From Methylobacterium sp. J-067 (lineage in GTDB: Bacteria; Pseudomonadota; Alphaproteobacteria; Rhizobiales; Beijerinckiaceae), in contig NZ_JAKSXZ010000146.1 in assembly GCF_022829465.1 (NCBI RefSeq), positions 186,001 through 250,000 on the forward strand: a stretch of 64,000 bases of DNA, read 5' to 3'. Shown here in pieces: positions 26,179 through 33,914 of the stretch (position 1 is its first letter; each line of letters opens with the position of its first letter). Made by a program: the position numbers and the translations under genes. The notes under the pieces were generated by a model. That model had not been told where the DNA came from. It did not search any database and saw nothing but the letters and a program-made list of their open reading frames with translations.

Positions 26179-27534
26179 TCAGGCCACGCCGAGTTCGGCG
26201 CGGAACAGGGCCTCCATGTCCCGGCGGACGCGGATCGCCTCCTGGCCCTCGTCGAAGCTCACGTCGCTCCAGCGCACGGGGCGCCCCGCCGGGACGTCGT
26301 TCCGCAGCACCATGTTGTGGGCGAGGCCGATCGGCAGGGCGTCCTGCGCCAGGGCGTCGGCGGCGGGCATCAGCTTGCCGTAGACGGTGAAGCCGCCCTC
26401 GCCGTCGAGCCTCTCGCCAGCCTTCAGGGCGCGCTTGGCGGTGGCGGCGACGTCGCCGCGCCATGCGGTGGTGGCGCCCGTCGCCTCGCCCCGGATCGCG
26501 ATGGAGGCGACCGAAATGCCGAGTTCCAGCCCGATCAGGTGATAGGGCTTGTAGGTGGCGGCGTAGCGGCCGGTGCTGTCGGTCTTCAGGCCGTATTGCG
26601 CGAAGCACTCCGCGACGTAGCGGCTCGGCGCCTCGAACACCGCGTAGACGCCCCAGCGCAGGTCGCGGAACACCGGGCGCCCGTCGCGCTCCAAGGACGA
26701 GACCACCTCCACCGTGCCCTTGTCGGCGAGGATGCCGCCGTCGGAGACCGGCCGCAGCAGGGTCGGCAGGTCGTCCACGCCGCAGGCCGGGAAGGCGAGG
26801 CCGTCGCGCGGGGGCGTGAGGCCGCAGGCATTGGCGACCGCCGCCATCTCCAGCGCCGACTTAGTGCCGTCCAAGAAAGAATTGAACATCTGCCGGTTGA
26901 AGTCGCCGCCGGCCACCTGCTCGTCGGTGAAGCCGTAATGGCCCCAGACCGTGTCGGGGGTGGAGGCGTGATAGACCGGCAGGTACTTCGTGCCCTTGCC
27001 GGCGCAGACGACTTCGAGCCCGATGGTGCGCGCCCAATCGACCAGTTCGGCGATGAGCGCGGGCTGGTCGCCGGAGGCCATGCTGTAGAGGATGCCCGCC
27101 TCTGCGGCCTTCCGCGCGAGGTAGGGGCCGGCAAGCACATCCGCCTCGACGTTGACCATCACCACATGCTTGCGGTGCTCACAGGCCTTCAGGACGTGGT
27201 GGATGCCCGCCGCCGGGCTGCCGGTGGCGTCGATGACGATGTCGATGAACGGGCTGGCGATCATCCCGTCCGCGTCGTCGGTCACGCAGGTCGTGCCATC
27301 GCGGGACGCCTGCTCGAGGGTGGCGGCGCCGAAGCGCTCGTCGGCCCAGCCCACCCGGCGCAGGGAGTCCATGGCGCGCGGCGGCGAGAGGTCGGCCACC
27401 GCGACGAGGTGGATGCCGGGGGTGCGCGGCGCCTGCGAGAGATACATCGAGCCGAACTTGCCGGCCCCGATCAGCCCCACGCGGACGGGCCGCTTCTCCT
27501 GCGCGCGACGCTGCAACTGCGCGAACAACGACAT
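26179..27534 (-). CDS. Homoserine dehydrogenase-like oxidoreductase with SAF domain (COG4091 type)
   Basis: 451 residues from ATG at 27534, chosen because GGAGG lies 9 bases upstream. Rossmann motif VGLIGAGKFGSMYLSQA near residue 20, IVIDATGSPAAGIHHVL, KHVVMVNVEADVL and a catalytic-region KGTKYLPVYH. The C-terminal 80 residues (LKAGERLDGEGGFTVYGKL, IGLAHNMVL) form a SAF-type domain. The COG4091 group is annotated as predicted homoserine dehydrogenase, but some relatives act on other sugar-derived acids; I cannot assign the substrate. It stands alone between a small hypothetical gene and the bestrophin gene. Confidence 0.82.
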   Translation of the reverse strand: MSLFAQLQRRAQEKRPVRVGLIGAGKFGSMYLSQAPRTPGIHLVAVADLSPPRAMDSLRRVGWADERFGAATLEQASRDGTTCVTDDADGMIASPFIDIVIDATGSPAAGIHHVLKACEHRKHVVMVNVEADVLAGPYLARKAAEAGILYSMASGDQPALIAELVDWARTIGLEVVCAGKGTKYLPVYHASTPDTVWGHYGFTDEQVAGGDFNRQMFNSFLDGTKSALEMAAVANACGLTPPRDGLAFPACGVDDLPTLLRPVSDGGILADKGTVEVVSSLERDGRPVFRDLRWGVYAVFEAPSRYVAECFAQYGLKTDSTGRYAATYKPYHLIGLELGISVASIAIRGEATGATTAWRGDVAATAKRALKAGERLDGEGGFTVYGKLMPAADALAQDALPIGLAHNMVLRNDVPAGRPVRWSDVSFDEGQEAIRVRRDMEALFRAELGVA

Positions 27535-27600
27535 GGCCTGTCCTCCCGAATTTTTGCCGAACGGTGCAGCACGATCCGGGACGGGGAGCAAGACCGCCGG

Positions 27601-28521
27601 TCAGCGCAACCAGTAACGGTCGGCCGCCATCGGGGGCGGGAGGGGGTCGCCCAGGGCGTCGAGGATTGTGCGCTCGACGGTGCGCAGCATCGCGTCGAGG
27701 GGCAGGTCGTTCGGCGCCGTGCCGAAGGGCTCTTCCAGCTCGTCGCCGAGGGCATCGAGGCCGAAGAACGTGTAGGCGACCAGCGCCACGGCGAAAGGCG
27801 TCGCCCAGCCCAGCGAGCCGGACAGCCCCACCGGCAGGAACAGGCAGTAGAGCCACGCCGTCCGGTAGACGAGGAGCGTGTAGGCGAAGGGCACCGGCGT
27901 GTGGCGGATGCGCTCGCAGGCGGTCTGGATCGCGCAGAGGTCCGAGACCTTCCGTTCGAGCAGGCCGAACAGCACGTCGGTGATCGCCCCCGCCCGCATC
28001 GCCGCCGCGAGGTCGCCGAGGAGCGGCCGGAGGGTGGCGTCCACCGGGCTTGGCCGCTCACGCAGGGCGGCGGCCTCGTCCTCGCTCAGCCATGCGGCGG
28101 CGGCCCGCGCCTCGTCCCCGTCGCGGAGGGAGGCATGGAGGGCGCTGGTGAAGGCGATCACCCGCAGTAGGCTTGCCCGGCGCAGGGCGGCGTGCGCCTC
28201 CCCCGGCAGCAACGCGGGGATGGTGCGCGCGAGCCCCCGCGTCTCCACGATGAGCGCGCCCCAGACCTTCCGCGCCTCCCACCAGCGGTCGTAGCAGGCG
28301 TTGTTGCGGAAGCTCAGGAAGATCGACAGGGCGAGGCCGATCAGCGTGAACGGCCCGACCCCGGCGGTGACGGGAAAGGCCCAGGGCCAGCGCTGCTCGG
28401 CCGCGACGACCACCACCGAGAAGGCGGTGATCCCGATCACCGTCGGCGCCACCTGCGGCAGGATCGAGCCGCGCAGGGCGAACAGGACGGTGATGAGCGT
28501 GGGGCGGGGGCGGACGATCAT
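27601..28521 (-). CDS. Bestrophin-like (UPF0187/RFP-TM) chloride channel family protein
   Basis: 306 residues from ATG at 28521. Family landmarks: LRGSILPQVAPTV, LALSIFLSFRNNACYDRWWEAR with the hallmark NxxYDRWWEAR, LLERKVSDLCAIQTACERI, TPVPFAYTLLVYRTAWLYCLF and GLDALGDELEEPFG. About four membrane helices. Bacterial bestrophins form pentameric channels, some cation-selective, so ion preference is unknown. Divergent from fabD across 180 bases. Confidence 0.9.
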   Translation of the reverse strand: MIVRPRPTLITVLFALRGSILPQVAPTVIGITAFSVVVVAAEQRWPWAFPVTAGVGPFTLIGLALSIFLSFRNNACYDRWWEARKVWGALIVETRGLARTIPALLPGEAHAALRRASLLRVIAFTSALHASLRDGDEARAAAAWLSEDEAAALRERPSPVDATLRPLLGDLAAAMRAGAITDVLFGLLERKVSDLCAIQTACERIRHTPVPFAYTLLVYRTAWLYCLFLPVGLSGSLGWATPFAVALVAYTFFGLDALGDELEEPFGTAPNDLPLDAMLRTVERTILDALGDPLPPPMAADRYWLR

Positions 28522-28701
28522 GCCCGCTCTGTGCCATGGGCGCGGGCGCTTGGCAGCCTCTTCCGCAGAGGAAGCGATTGTGCGCCGCGTTGTTGACAAC
28601 GCGCCGCAACGGGTGCGACTGCGCCGCCTTCGTTAACGAGGGGTCTCCGCCGCGCCGGGAGGGGCACCCCGGAGGGGGCGGCGCTGGGCGTCGCGGCTGG
28701 A

Positions 28702-29634
28702 ATGCGCGCACTCATCTTTCCGGGCCAGGGCAGCCAGGCCGTGGGCATGGCCAAGGATCTGGCGGCGGAATTCCCGCAGGCGCGGGCCGTGCTCGACGAG
28801 GTCGACGACGCCCTGAACCAGAAGCTCTCGCACCTGATGGCCGAGGGTCCGGCCGACGAGCTGACCCTCACCGCCAACGCCCAGCCGGCGCTGATGGCCG
28901 CGAGCCTCGCGGCACTGCGCGTGCTGGAGGCCGAGAAGGGCCTAGACCTGACGCGGGACGTGGCCTGCGTCGCCGGCCATTCGCTCGGCGAATACGCGGC
29001 GCTCGCCGCCGCCGGCTCGCTCTCCATCACCGACGCCGCGCGGCTCCTGCGCATCCGGGGCGAGGCGATGCAGGCGGCGATGCCCCCCGGCGCCGGGGCC
29101 ATGGCGGCGCTGATCGGCACCGATCTCGCCGCCGCCCACGCCCTGGCCGAGGAGGCCGCGCAGGGCGAGGTCTGCGACGTCGCCAACGACAACGGCGGCG
29201 GGCAGGTGGTGCTCTCCGGCAGCCGCGCCGCCGTCGAGCGGGCCGTCGCCCTCGCCCCCTCGAAGGGAATCAAGCGCGCGGTGATGCTCAACGTGTCCGC
29301 GCCGTTCCATTGCCGCCTGATGGCGCCCGCCGCCATGCGGATGTCGCAGGCGCTCGCGGCGGTGGAGCTGAACGCCCCGCGCGTGCCGCTCTACGCCAAT
29401 GTCACCGCTGCCCCGGTCGGCGGGCCGGACGAGATCCGCGCCGCCCTGGTGGAGCAGGTCACCGGCACCGTCCGCTGGCGCGAGAGCATCGCCGCCATGG
29501 CCGGATCCGGCGTGGACCGCTTCGTCGAACTCGGCGCGGGCAAGGTCCTCGCTGGACTCGTCAAGCGCATCGCCCCCGGCGCGCAGGCCAGTTCGGTCGG
29601 CACCCCGGCCGACGTCGCCGCCTTCGCGCTCTGA
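28702..29634 (+). CDS. fabD: Malonyl-CoA:ACP S-malonyltransferase
   Basis: 310 residues. FPGQGSQAVGMAKDL at the N-terminus; GHSLGEYAAL with the nucleophile Ser near residue 94; PFHCRLM with the catalytic His. It loads malonate onto acyl carrier protein for fatty acid synthesis. First of the rightward cluster fabD-fabG-acpP-fabF; fabG starts 20 bases after its stop. ATG start at 28702 is the only start that keeps the conserved N-terminus. Confidence 0.96.
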   Translation: MRALIFPGQGSQAVGMAKDLAAEFPQARAVLDEVDDALNQKLSHLMAEGPADELTLTANAQPALMAASLAALRVLEAEKGLDLTRDVACVAGHSLGEYAALAAAGSLSITDAARLLRIRGEAMQAAMPPGAGAMAALIGTDLAAAHALAEEAAQGEVCDVANDNGGGQVVLSGSRAAVERAVALAPSKGIKRAVMLNVSAPFHCRLMAPAAMRMSQALAAVELNAPRVPLYANVTAAPVGGPDEIRAALVEQVTGTVRWRESIAAMAGSGVDRFVELGAGKVLAGLVKRIAPGAQASSVGTPADVAAFAL

Positions 29635-29654
29635 TCACGAACGGAACCCGACCC

Positions 29655-30392
29655 ATGTTCGATCTGACCGGCCGGAAGGCCCTCGTCACCGGCGCGACCG
29701 GCGGCCTCGGCGGCGCCATCGCCCGCGGCCTGCACGCGGCGGGCGCCACGGTCGCCCTATCGGGCACCCGCGCCGAGGCGCTGGAGGCCCTGGCGGCGGA
29801 ACTCGGGGAGCGCACGGCGATCGTGCCCGCGAACCTCGCTGACACCGCCTCCGTCGAGGCGCTGGTCCCCTCCGCCGAGGCGGCCATCGGCCCGCTGGAC
29901 ATCCTGGTGAACAACGCCGGCATCACCCGCGACAACCTCTTCATGCGGATGAAGGACGAGGAGTGGGATTCGGTGATCGCCGTGAACCTCACGGCCGCCT
30001 TCCGCCTGTCGCGGGCGGCGGTGAAGGGCATGATGCGCCGCCGCTACGGCCGGATCATCGGCATCGGCTCGGTGGTCGGCACCACCGGCAATCCCGGCCA
30101 GGGCAACTACGCCGCCGCGAAGGCCGGGCTCGTGGGCCTCACCAAGGCGCTGGCGGGCGAGGTCGCCTCGCGCGGGATCACCGTGAACTGCATCGCGCCG
30201 GGCTTCATCGCCTCGCCGATGACCGATGCGCTCAACGAGAAGCAGCGCGAGGGCATCCTCACCCGCGTTCCGGCGGGGCGCCTCGGCGAGGGCGCGGAAG
30301 TGGCGGCGGCGGCGCTTTACCTCGCTTCTGCGGAGGCAGGCTACGTCACCGGCCAAACATTGCATGTGAACGGCGGCATGGCGATGATCTGA
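29655..30392 (+). CDS. fabG: 3-oxoacyl-ACP reductase
   Basis: 245 residues from ATG at 29655, classical short-chain dehydrogenase. TGATGGLGGAIARGL binds NADPH; LVNNAGITRDNLFMRM; the Ser-Tyr-Lys triad appears in GIGSVVGTTGNPGQGNYAAAKAG; the C-terminus ends HVNGGMAMI, typical of FabG. It reduces the 3-oxoacyl-ACP made by FabF/FabB/FabH. It follows fabD closely and is probably co-transcribed. Confidence 0.96.
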   Translation: MFDLTGRKALVTGATGGLGGAIARGLHAAGATVALSGTRAEALEALAAELGERTAIVPANLADTASVEALVPSAEAAIGPLDILVNNAGITRDNLFMRMKDEEWDSVIAVNLTAAFRLSRAAVKGMMRRRYGRIIGIGSVVGTTGNPGQGNYAAAKAGLVGLTKALAGEVASRGITVNCIAPGFIASPMTDALNEKQREGILTRVPAGRLGEGAEVAAAALYLASAEAGYVTGQTLHVNGGMAMI

Positions 30393-30668
30393 CCTGAAAC
30401 GGGGTCAAGGCACTGAAAAACCACACCTCTGAACGGTTTGTGAACGGCCTCTCGCCAGCGCCGGAACCCTGTGCTACCACCCGCTTCAGCCGTACAGGGG
30501 GTTGACGGTTAAGCGGGTTTTCAGTCCAAAGCCCCTGCATCGGGGCTAACCCGGTTCACCTCGAAACACGCGCGATCGGACACCGGCTCTCCAGTGCCCT
30601 CAGGCAAGGTGAGCCACGGCACACAAGAAGACGCGACAGAGACCAGCAAGGACGAGGACGCAAGACCG

Positions 30669-30908
30669 ATGAGCGATATCGCTGAGCGCGTGAAGAAGAT
30701 CGTTGTCGAACACCTGGGCGTGGAGCCCGAGAAGGTGGTCGAGAGCGCCAACTTCATCGACGACCTCGGTGCCGACAGCCTCGACACCGTCGAGCTGGTC
30801 ATGGCCTTCGAGGAAGAGTTCAACGTCGAAATCCCGGACGACGCCGCCGAGACCATCCAGACGGTCGGGGACGCGGTGAAGTTCCTGGAGAAGAACTCGG
30901 CCGCCTGA
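30669..30908 (+). CDS. acpP: Acyl carrier protein
   Basis: 79 residues from ATG at 30669. Very acidic, MSDIAERVKKIVVEHLGVE, with the phosphopantetheine Ser37 in DDLGADSLDTVEL. It carries acyl chains in fatty acid, lipid A and lipoyl synthesis. The 276-base leader after fabG suggests a strong separate promoter, usual for this abundant protein. fabF starts 90 bases downstream. Confidence 0.97.
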   Translation: MSDIAERVKKIVVEHLGVEPEKVVESANFIDDLGADSLDTVELVMAFEEEFNVEIPDDAAETIQTVGDAVKFLEKNSAA

Positions 30909-30998
30909 GGGGCCGACGCGAGTTTTCACGCGGCGCGGATGAGGCGGTTTCGCCCCCGCGCCGTTATTCGTTTTTGAAGGGCTGACGGGACGGAATCG

Positions 30999-32258
30999 AT
31001 GCGGCGGGTTGTGGTCACGGGTCTGGGGATGGTCACGCCGCTGGGCAGCGGGGTGGAGCACACCTGGAGCCGCCTGATCGCGGGAGACAGCGGGGCCGGG
31101 ACGATCCGCGGCTTCGAATCGGCCGACCTGCCGTGCCGGATCGCCTGCCAGATTCCCTTCGGCGACGGGTCGGACGGTTCGTTCAACCCCGATTCCGCCA
31201 TGGATCCCAAGGAACAGCGCAAGGTCGATCCGTTCATCGTCTACGCGGTGGCGGCGGCCGACGAGGCGCTGGCCGACGCGAACTGGCACCCGACCGACGA
31301 GGAAGACCGCTGCGCCACGGGCGTGCTGATCGGCTCCGGCATCGGCGGCATCGGCGGCATCTACGACGCCTCGGTGACCCTGCACGACAAGGGGCCGCGC
31401 CGCATCTCGCCGTTCTTCATTCCCGGCCGCATCATCAACCTCGCCTCGGGCCAGGTCTCGATCAAGCATGGGCTGAAGGGCCCGAACCACGCGGTGGTCA
31501 CGGCCTGCTCGACCGGCGCGCACGCCATCGGCGATGCGAGCCGCCTGATCGCGCTGGGCGATGCCGACGTGATGGTGGCCGGCGGCGCCGAATCGCCGGT
31601 GAACCGCCTCTCCATCGCGGGCTTCTCGGCCTGCCGCGCCCTCTCCACCGGCTTCAACGACGCCCCGGAGAAGGCCTCCCGCCCCTACGACAAGGACCGC
31701 GACGGCTTCGTGATGGGCGAAGGCGCGGGTATCGTGGTGCTGGAGGAATACGAGCACGCCAAGGCGCGCGGGGCGAAGATCTACGCCGAGATCGTCGGCT
31801 ACGGCCTCTCGGGCGACGCCTACCACATCACCTCCCCCTCCCCGGACGGGGACGGCGCGTTCCGCTGCATGACGGCGGCCGTGAAGCGGGCGGGGATCGA
31901 CCCGGCCGAGATCGACTACATCAACGCTCACGGCACCTCGACGCCCATGGGCGACGAGCTGGAGCTGAAGGCGGTGGAACGTCTCCTCGGCGACGGCGCA
32001 GGCAAGGCCACCATGTCCTCCACCAAGAGCGCGGTGGGCCACCTCCTCGGCGCGGCCGGCGCGGTGGAGGCGATCTTCTCGGTCCTCACGATCCGCGACG
32101 GTGTGATCCCGCCGACGCTGAACCTCGACAACCCGAGCGTCGAGACGAAGATCGACCTCGTGCCGCACGAAGCCAAGCGCAAGCGCGTGGACATCGCTCT
32201 GTCGAACTCCTTCGGCTTCGGCGGGACCAACGCCTCGTTGGTGATGCGGCGGGTCTGA
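30999..32258 (+). CDS. fabF: 3-oxoacyl-ACP synthase II
   Basis: 419 residues. RRVVVTGLGMVTPLG at the start; active-site Cys in VTACSTGAHAIGDA near residue 170; the two catalytic His in NAHGTSTPMGD and KSAVGHLLGAAGAVEA; C-terminal NSFGFGGTNASLV. It extends acyl-ACP by two carbons with malonyl-ACP and is needed for cis-vaccenate formation. The end of the fab cluster; a palindromic repeat follows within 60 bases. Confidence 0.96.
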   Translation: MRRVVVTGLGMVTPLGSGVEHTWSRLIAGDSGAGTIRGFESADLPCRIACQIPFGDGSDGSFNPDSAMDPKEQRKVDPFIVYAVAAADEALADANWHPTDEEDRCATGVLIGSGIGGIGGIYDASVTLHDKGPRRISPFFIPGRIINLASGQVSIKHGLKGPNHAVVTACSTGAHAIGDASRLIALGDADVMVAGGAESPVNRLSIAGFSACRALSTGFNDAPEKASRPYDKDRDGFVMGEGAGIVVLEEYEHAKARGAKIYAEIVGYGLSGDAYHITSPSPDGDGAFRCMTAAVKRAGIDPAEIDYINAHGTSTPMGDELELKAVERLLGDGAGKATMSSTKSAVGHLLGAAGAVEAIFSVLTIRDGVIPPTLNLDNPSVETKIDLVPHEAKRKRVDIALSNSFGFGGTNASLVMRRV

Positions 32259-32309
32259 GGACGGGCGCCCTACGGAGGACGGAAAGGGTTTCCATCCTCC
32301 GCCCTCCCC

Positions 32310-32414
32310 CCTCATCCTGAGGTGCCGCGAAGCGGCCTCGAAGGAGGCGTCTAGGAACCGCGCGCAGACTGGACCCGTCCTTCGAGGCGGCTGACGCCGC
32401 ACCTCAGGATGAGG
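32310..32414. repeat. Long palindromic dispersed repeat
   Basis: CCTCATCCTGAGGTGC at the left end pairs with GCACCTCAGGATGAGG at the right end. Inside, GCCTCGAAGGA pairs with TCCTTCGAGGC, so about 105 bases fold into a long interrupted hairpin. Each outer arm also holds its own dyad (CCTCATCCTGAGG). The motif is familiar as an intergenic repeat in alphaproteobacteria. It lies between fabF and a small convergent gene and could stop transcription from both. Confidence 0.82.
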
Positions 32415-32441
32415 GACAGGGCTGGATGGGATGGGCTGCCT

Positions 32442-32612
32442 TTACAACCGCCGCGCGGGCCGCTCGGCCGGCTTCGTCAGCAGCGTCATGATCTGCATCA
32501 GCATCGCCCGTGAGCAGCGATGGAGGGGATCGGTCGGCCATGCGTCGGGCAGGGCCTCGACGGTGGCGCGGAGCAGCGTGAGCCGCTGCTTGGTGTCGGC
32601 GGGATTGGACAT
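32442..32612 (-). CDS. Small hypothetical protein
   Basis: 56 residues from ATG at 32612, preceded by GGGAGTTGAGG. Sequence MSNPADTKQRLTLLRATVEAL then DPLHRCSRAMLMQIMTLL and a basic tail. Predicted as two amphipathic helices, without signal or membrane segment. I recognise no family. It is the only candidate gene between fabF and the YidB-like gene. Confidence 0.55.
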   Translation of the reverse strand: MSNPADTKQRLTLLRATVEALPDAWPTDPLHRCSRAMLMQIMTLLTKPAERPARRL

Positions 32613-32929
32613 CCTCAACTCCCGGAAGGCCCGTGTCCGCGGTACGCCCCCGCCGACGAGCCCTGGACCACCCATAGTCGGGGAGTGGGAAAACCGAACA
32701 AGATACGGCTCCTACGACCTTTAGCACCGGAGCGCCTGGACATGCGTCGCAGGCTCCCCGACCGCATGGTCAAGGATAACGACGCCCAAGCCGGTGGGCG
32801 CCAAACCGATCTTGTTAGGGGCTTCCCAACCCCAAGGCAGCGCGTACCGCCCCACTCGCCAATAGGCCGACAGTAGGCCCGGCGGTCAAGGGGGCGAAGG
32901 GCATTTGGTCCCAGGAGAAGGCAGGGGTC
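32613..32929. other. Gene-poor stretch with a diverged inverted repeat
   Basis: 317 bases without a convincing gene. A rightward open frame (Arg-rich, from about 32701) has no start with a binding site and no recognisable product. The main structure is an imperfect inverted repeat at 32685-32830. Confidence 0.5.
32685..32830. repeat. Possible miniature inverted-repeat element
   Basis: The left end GTGGGAAAACCGAACAAGAT (32685 onward) resembles the reverse complement of the right end, GTTGGGAAGCCCCTAACAAG followed by ATCGG (ending 32830); about 19 of 25 positions agree. The interior (about 95 bases) encodes nothing recognisable. Size and ends would suit a decayed MITE. No target-site duplication is evident, so this is tentative. 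Confidence 0.3.
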
Positions 32930-33577
32930 TTAGGGCACGCGCCCTTCGGGTGTCAGGCGGTGCACCACCTCCGGCAGGGCCCGCGACAGCTCGCTGAGCA
33001 GCGCCGAGCGGTCCATCCCGGTCTCGCGCTCCAGCGTCGCGACGGTGTCGCCGCCGAGCGCGTGGGCGAGCTGGTCCGGGTCGATGGCATGGTTCGCGCC
33101 GTGGCCGATCCACGAGCCGATCACGTCGCCGAGCCCGGCATTGCGGAACCGGTCCACCAGCGGGCCGAGGCCGCCGACCTCCTCCGGATCGGGGCGAGCT
33201 TGACTGCCGCCACCACCACCGCCGCTACCGCCACCGAGCATCCCCGACAGGTCGTCGAAGCCGCTGCCGCGGAGCGAGTCATCGACGGGCCCATCCGCCG
33301 AGGGGCCGGTGTTGCGGCGTCCGCCATACTGGTCGAATCCGCCGATGTCACCGGGCTCGTCACGCGGCATCGGCTGCGGCGGGCGGGTGCCGGTCTGGTC
33401 GGCCTCCGGGCCGGGCTCGCCCTGCTGCCCCCGGCCGAAGATGTCGCCGAAGCCGCCGCTGGCGCCCTTGGCGAGGAGCAGCATCAGCAGCGCCTTCACC
33501 ACCGGGGACATCCCGCCCTGCCGGCCGCCGAAGACCTGCCCGAGAACGCCACCGATCACCGATTCCAGCATGCCCAT
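32930..33577 (-). CDS. DUF937/YidB-like protein
   Basis: 215 residues. The N-terminus (MGMLESVIGGVLGQVFGG) and the C-terminal 75 residues (GLGPLVDRFRNAGLGDVIGSWIGHGANHAIDPDQL, DTVATLERETGMDRSALLSEL) match the YidB/DUF937 family. Between them is a 90-residue Gly/Pro/Asp-rich low-complexity linker, including a run of glycines near 120. Function of the family is unknown. It stands alone, leftward, 64 bases after the small membrane protein gene. Confidence 0.85.
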   Translation of the reverse strand: MGMLESVIGGVLGQVFGGRQGGMSPVVKALLMLLLAKGASGGFGDIFGRGQQGEPGPEADQTGTRPPQPMPRDEPGDIGGFDQYGGRRNTGPSADGPVDDSLRGSGFDDLSGMLGGGSGGGGGGSQARPDPEEVGGLGPLVDRFRNAGLGDVIGSWIGHGANHAIDPDQLAHALGGDTVATLERETGMDRSALLSELSRALPEVVHRLTPEGRVP

Positions 33578-33641
33578 GGGGGCCTCCCTCCGTGGTGTGT
33601 CGCGAGCCCGGACCGGCGCCTGCAGGCCGGTCGGCGGCGGA

Positions 33642-33914
33642 TCAACGCCCCGCGCCGGTCGTTCGGTTCCCCAGGGCGCCGAGCGCGCAGCCCGCGAGGT
33701 AGAGGGGCAGCATCAACGCCGCCCCTTCGAGCCAGAGGCCGGGCAGGCCGGGCATCGCCTGGGCGGTGGCGAGCAGCAGCAACACGAGGGCGAGCCCGGC
33801 GAGTCCCAAGGGGATCGCCCGGTTCTCCGGCCAGCCCGCCAGGAAACCCACGGCGCAGCCGAGCAGGATCGCCCCGGCGAGGCCGGGCCAGAAGGCGGTG
33901 AGAAGCAGGGTCAC
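33642..33914 (-). CDS. Small membrane protein coupled to the OmpA-like gene
   Basis: 90 residues from GTG at 33914, overlapping the upstream stop codon (GTGA). Three hydrophobic segments: about 3-28, 33-53 and 60-83, with WPENRAIPLG between the first two. Translational coupling to the BON/OmpA-like protein suggests they act together in the envelope. I recognise no family. Confidence 0.7.
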   Translation of the reverse strand: MTLLLTAFWPGLAGAILLGCAVGFLAGWPENRAIPLGLAGLALVLLLLATAQAMPGLPGLWLEGAALMLPLYLAGCALGALGNRTTGAGR

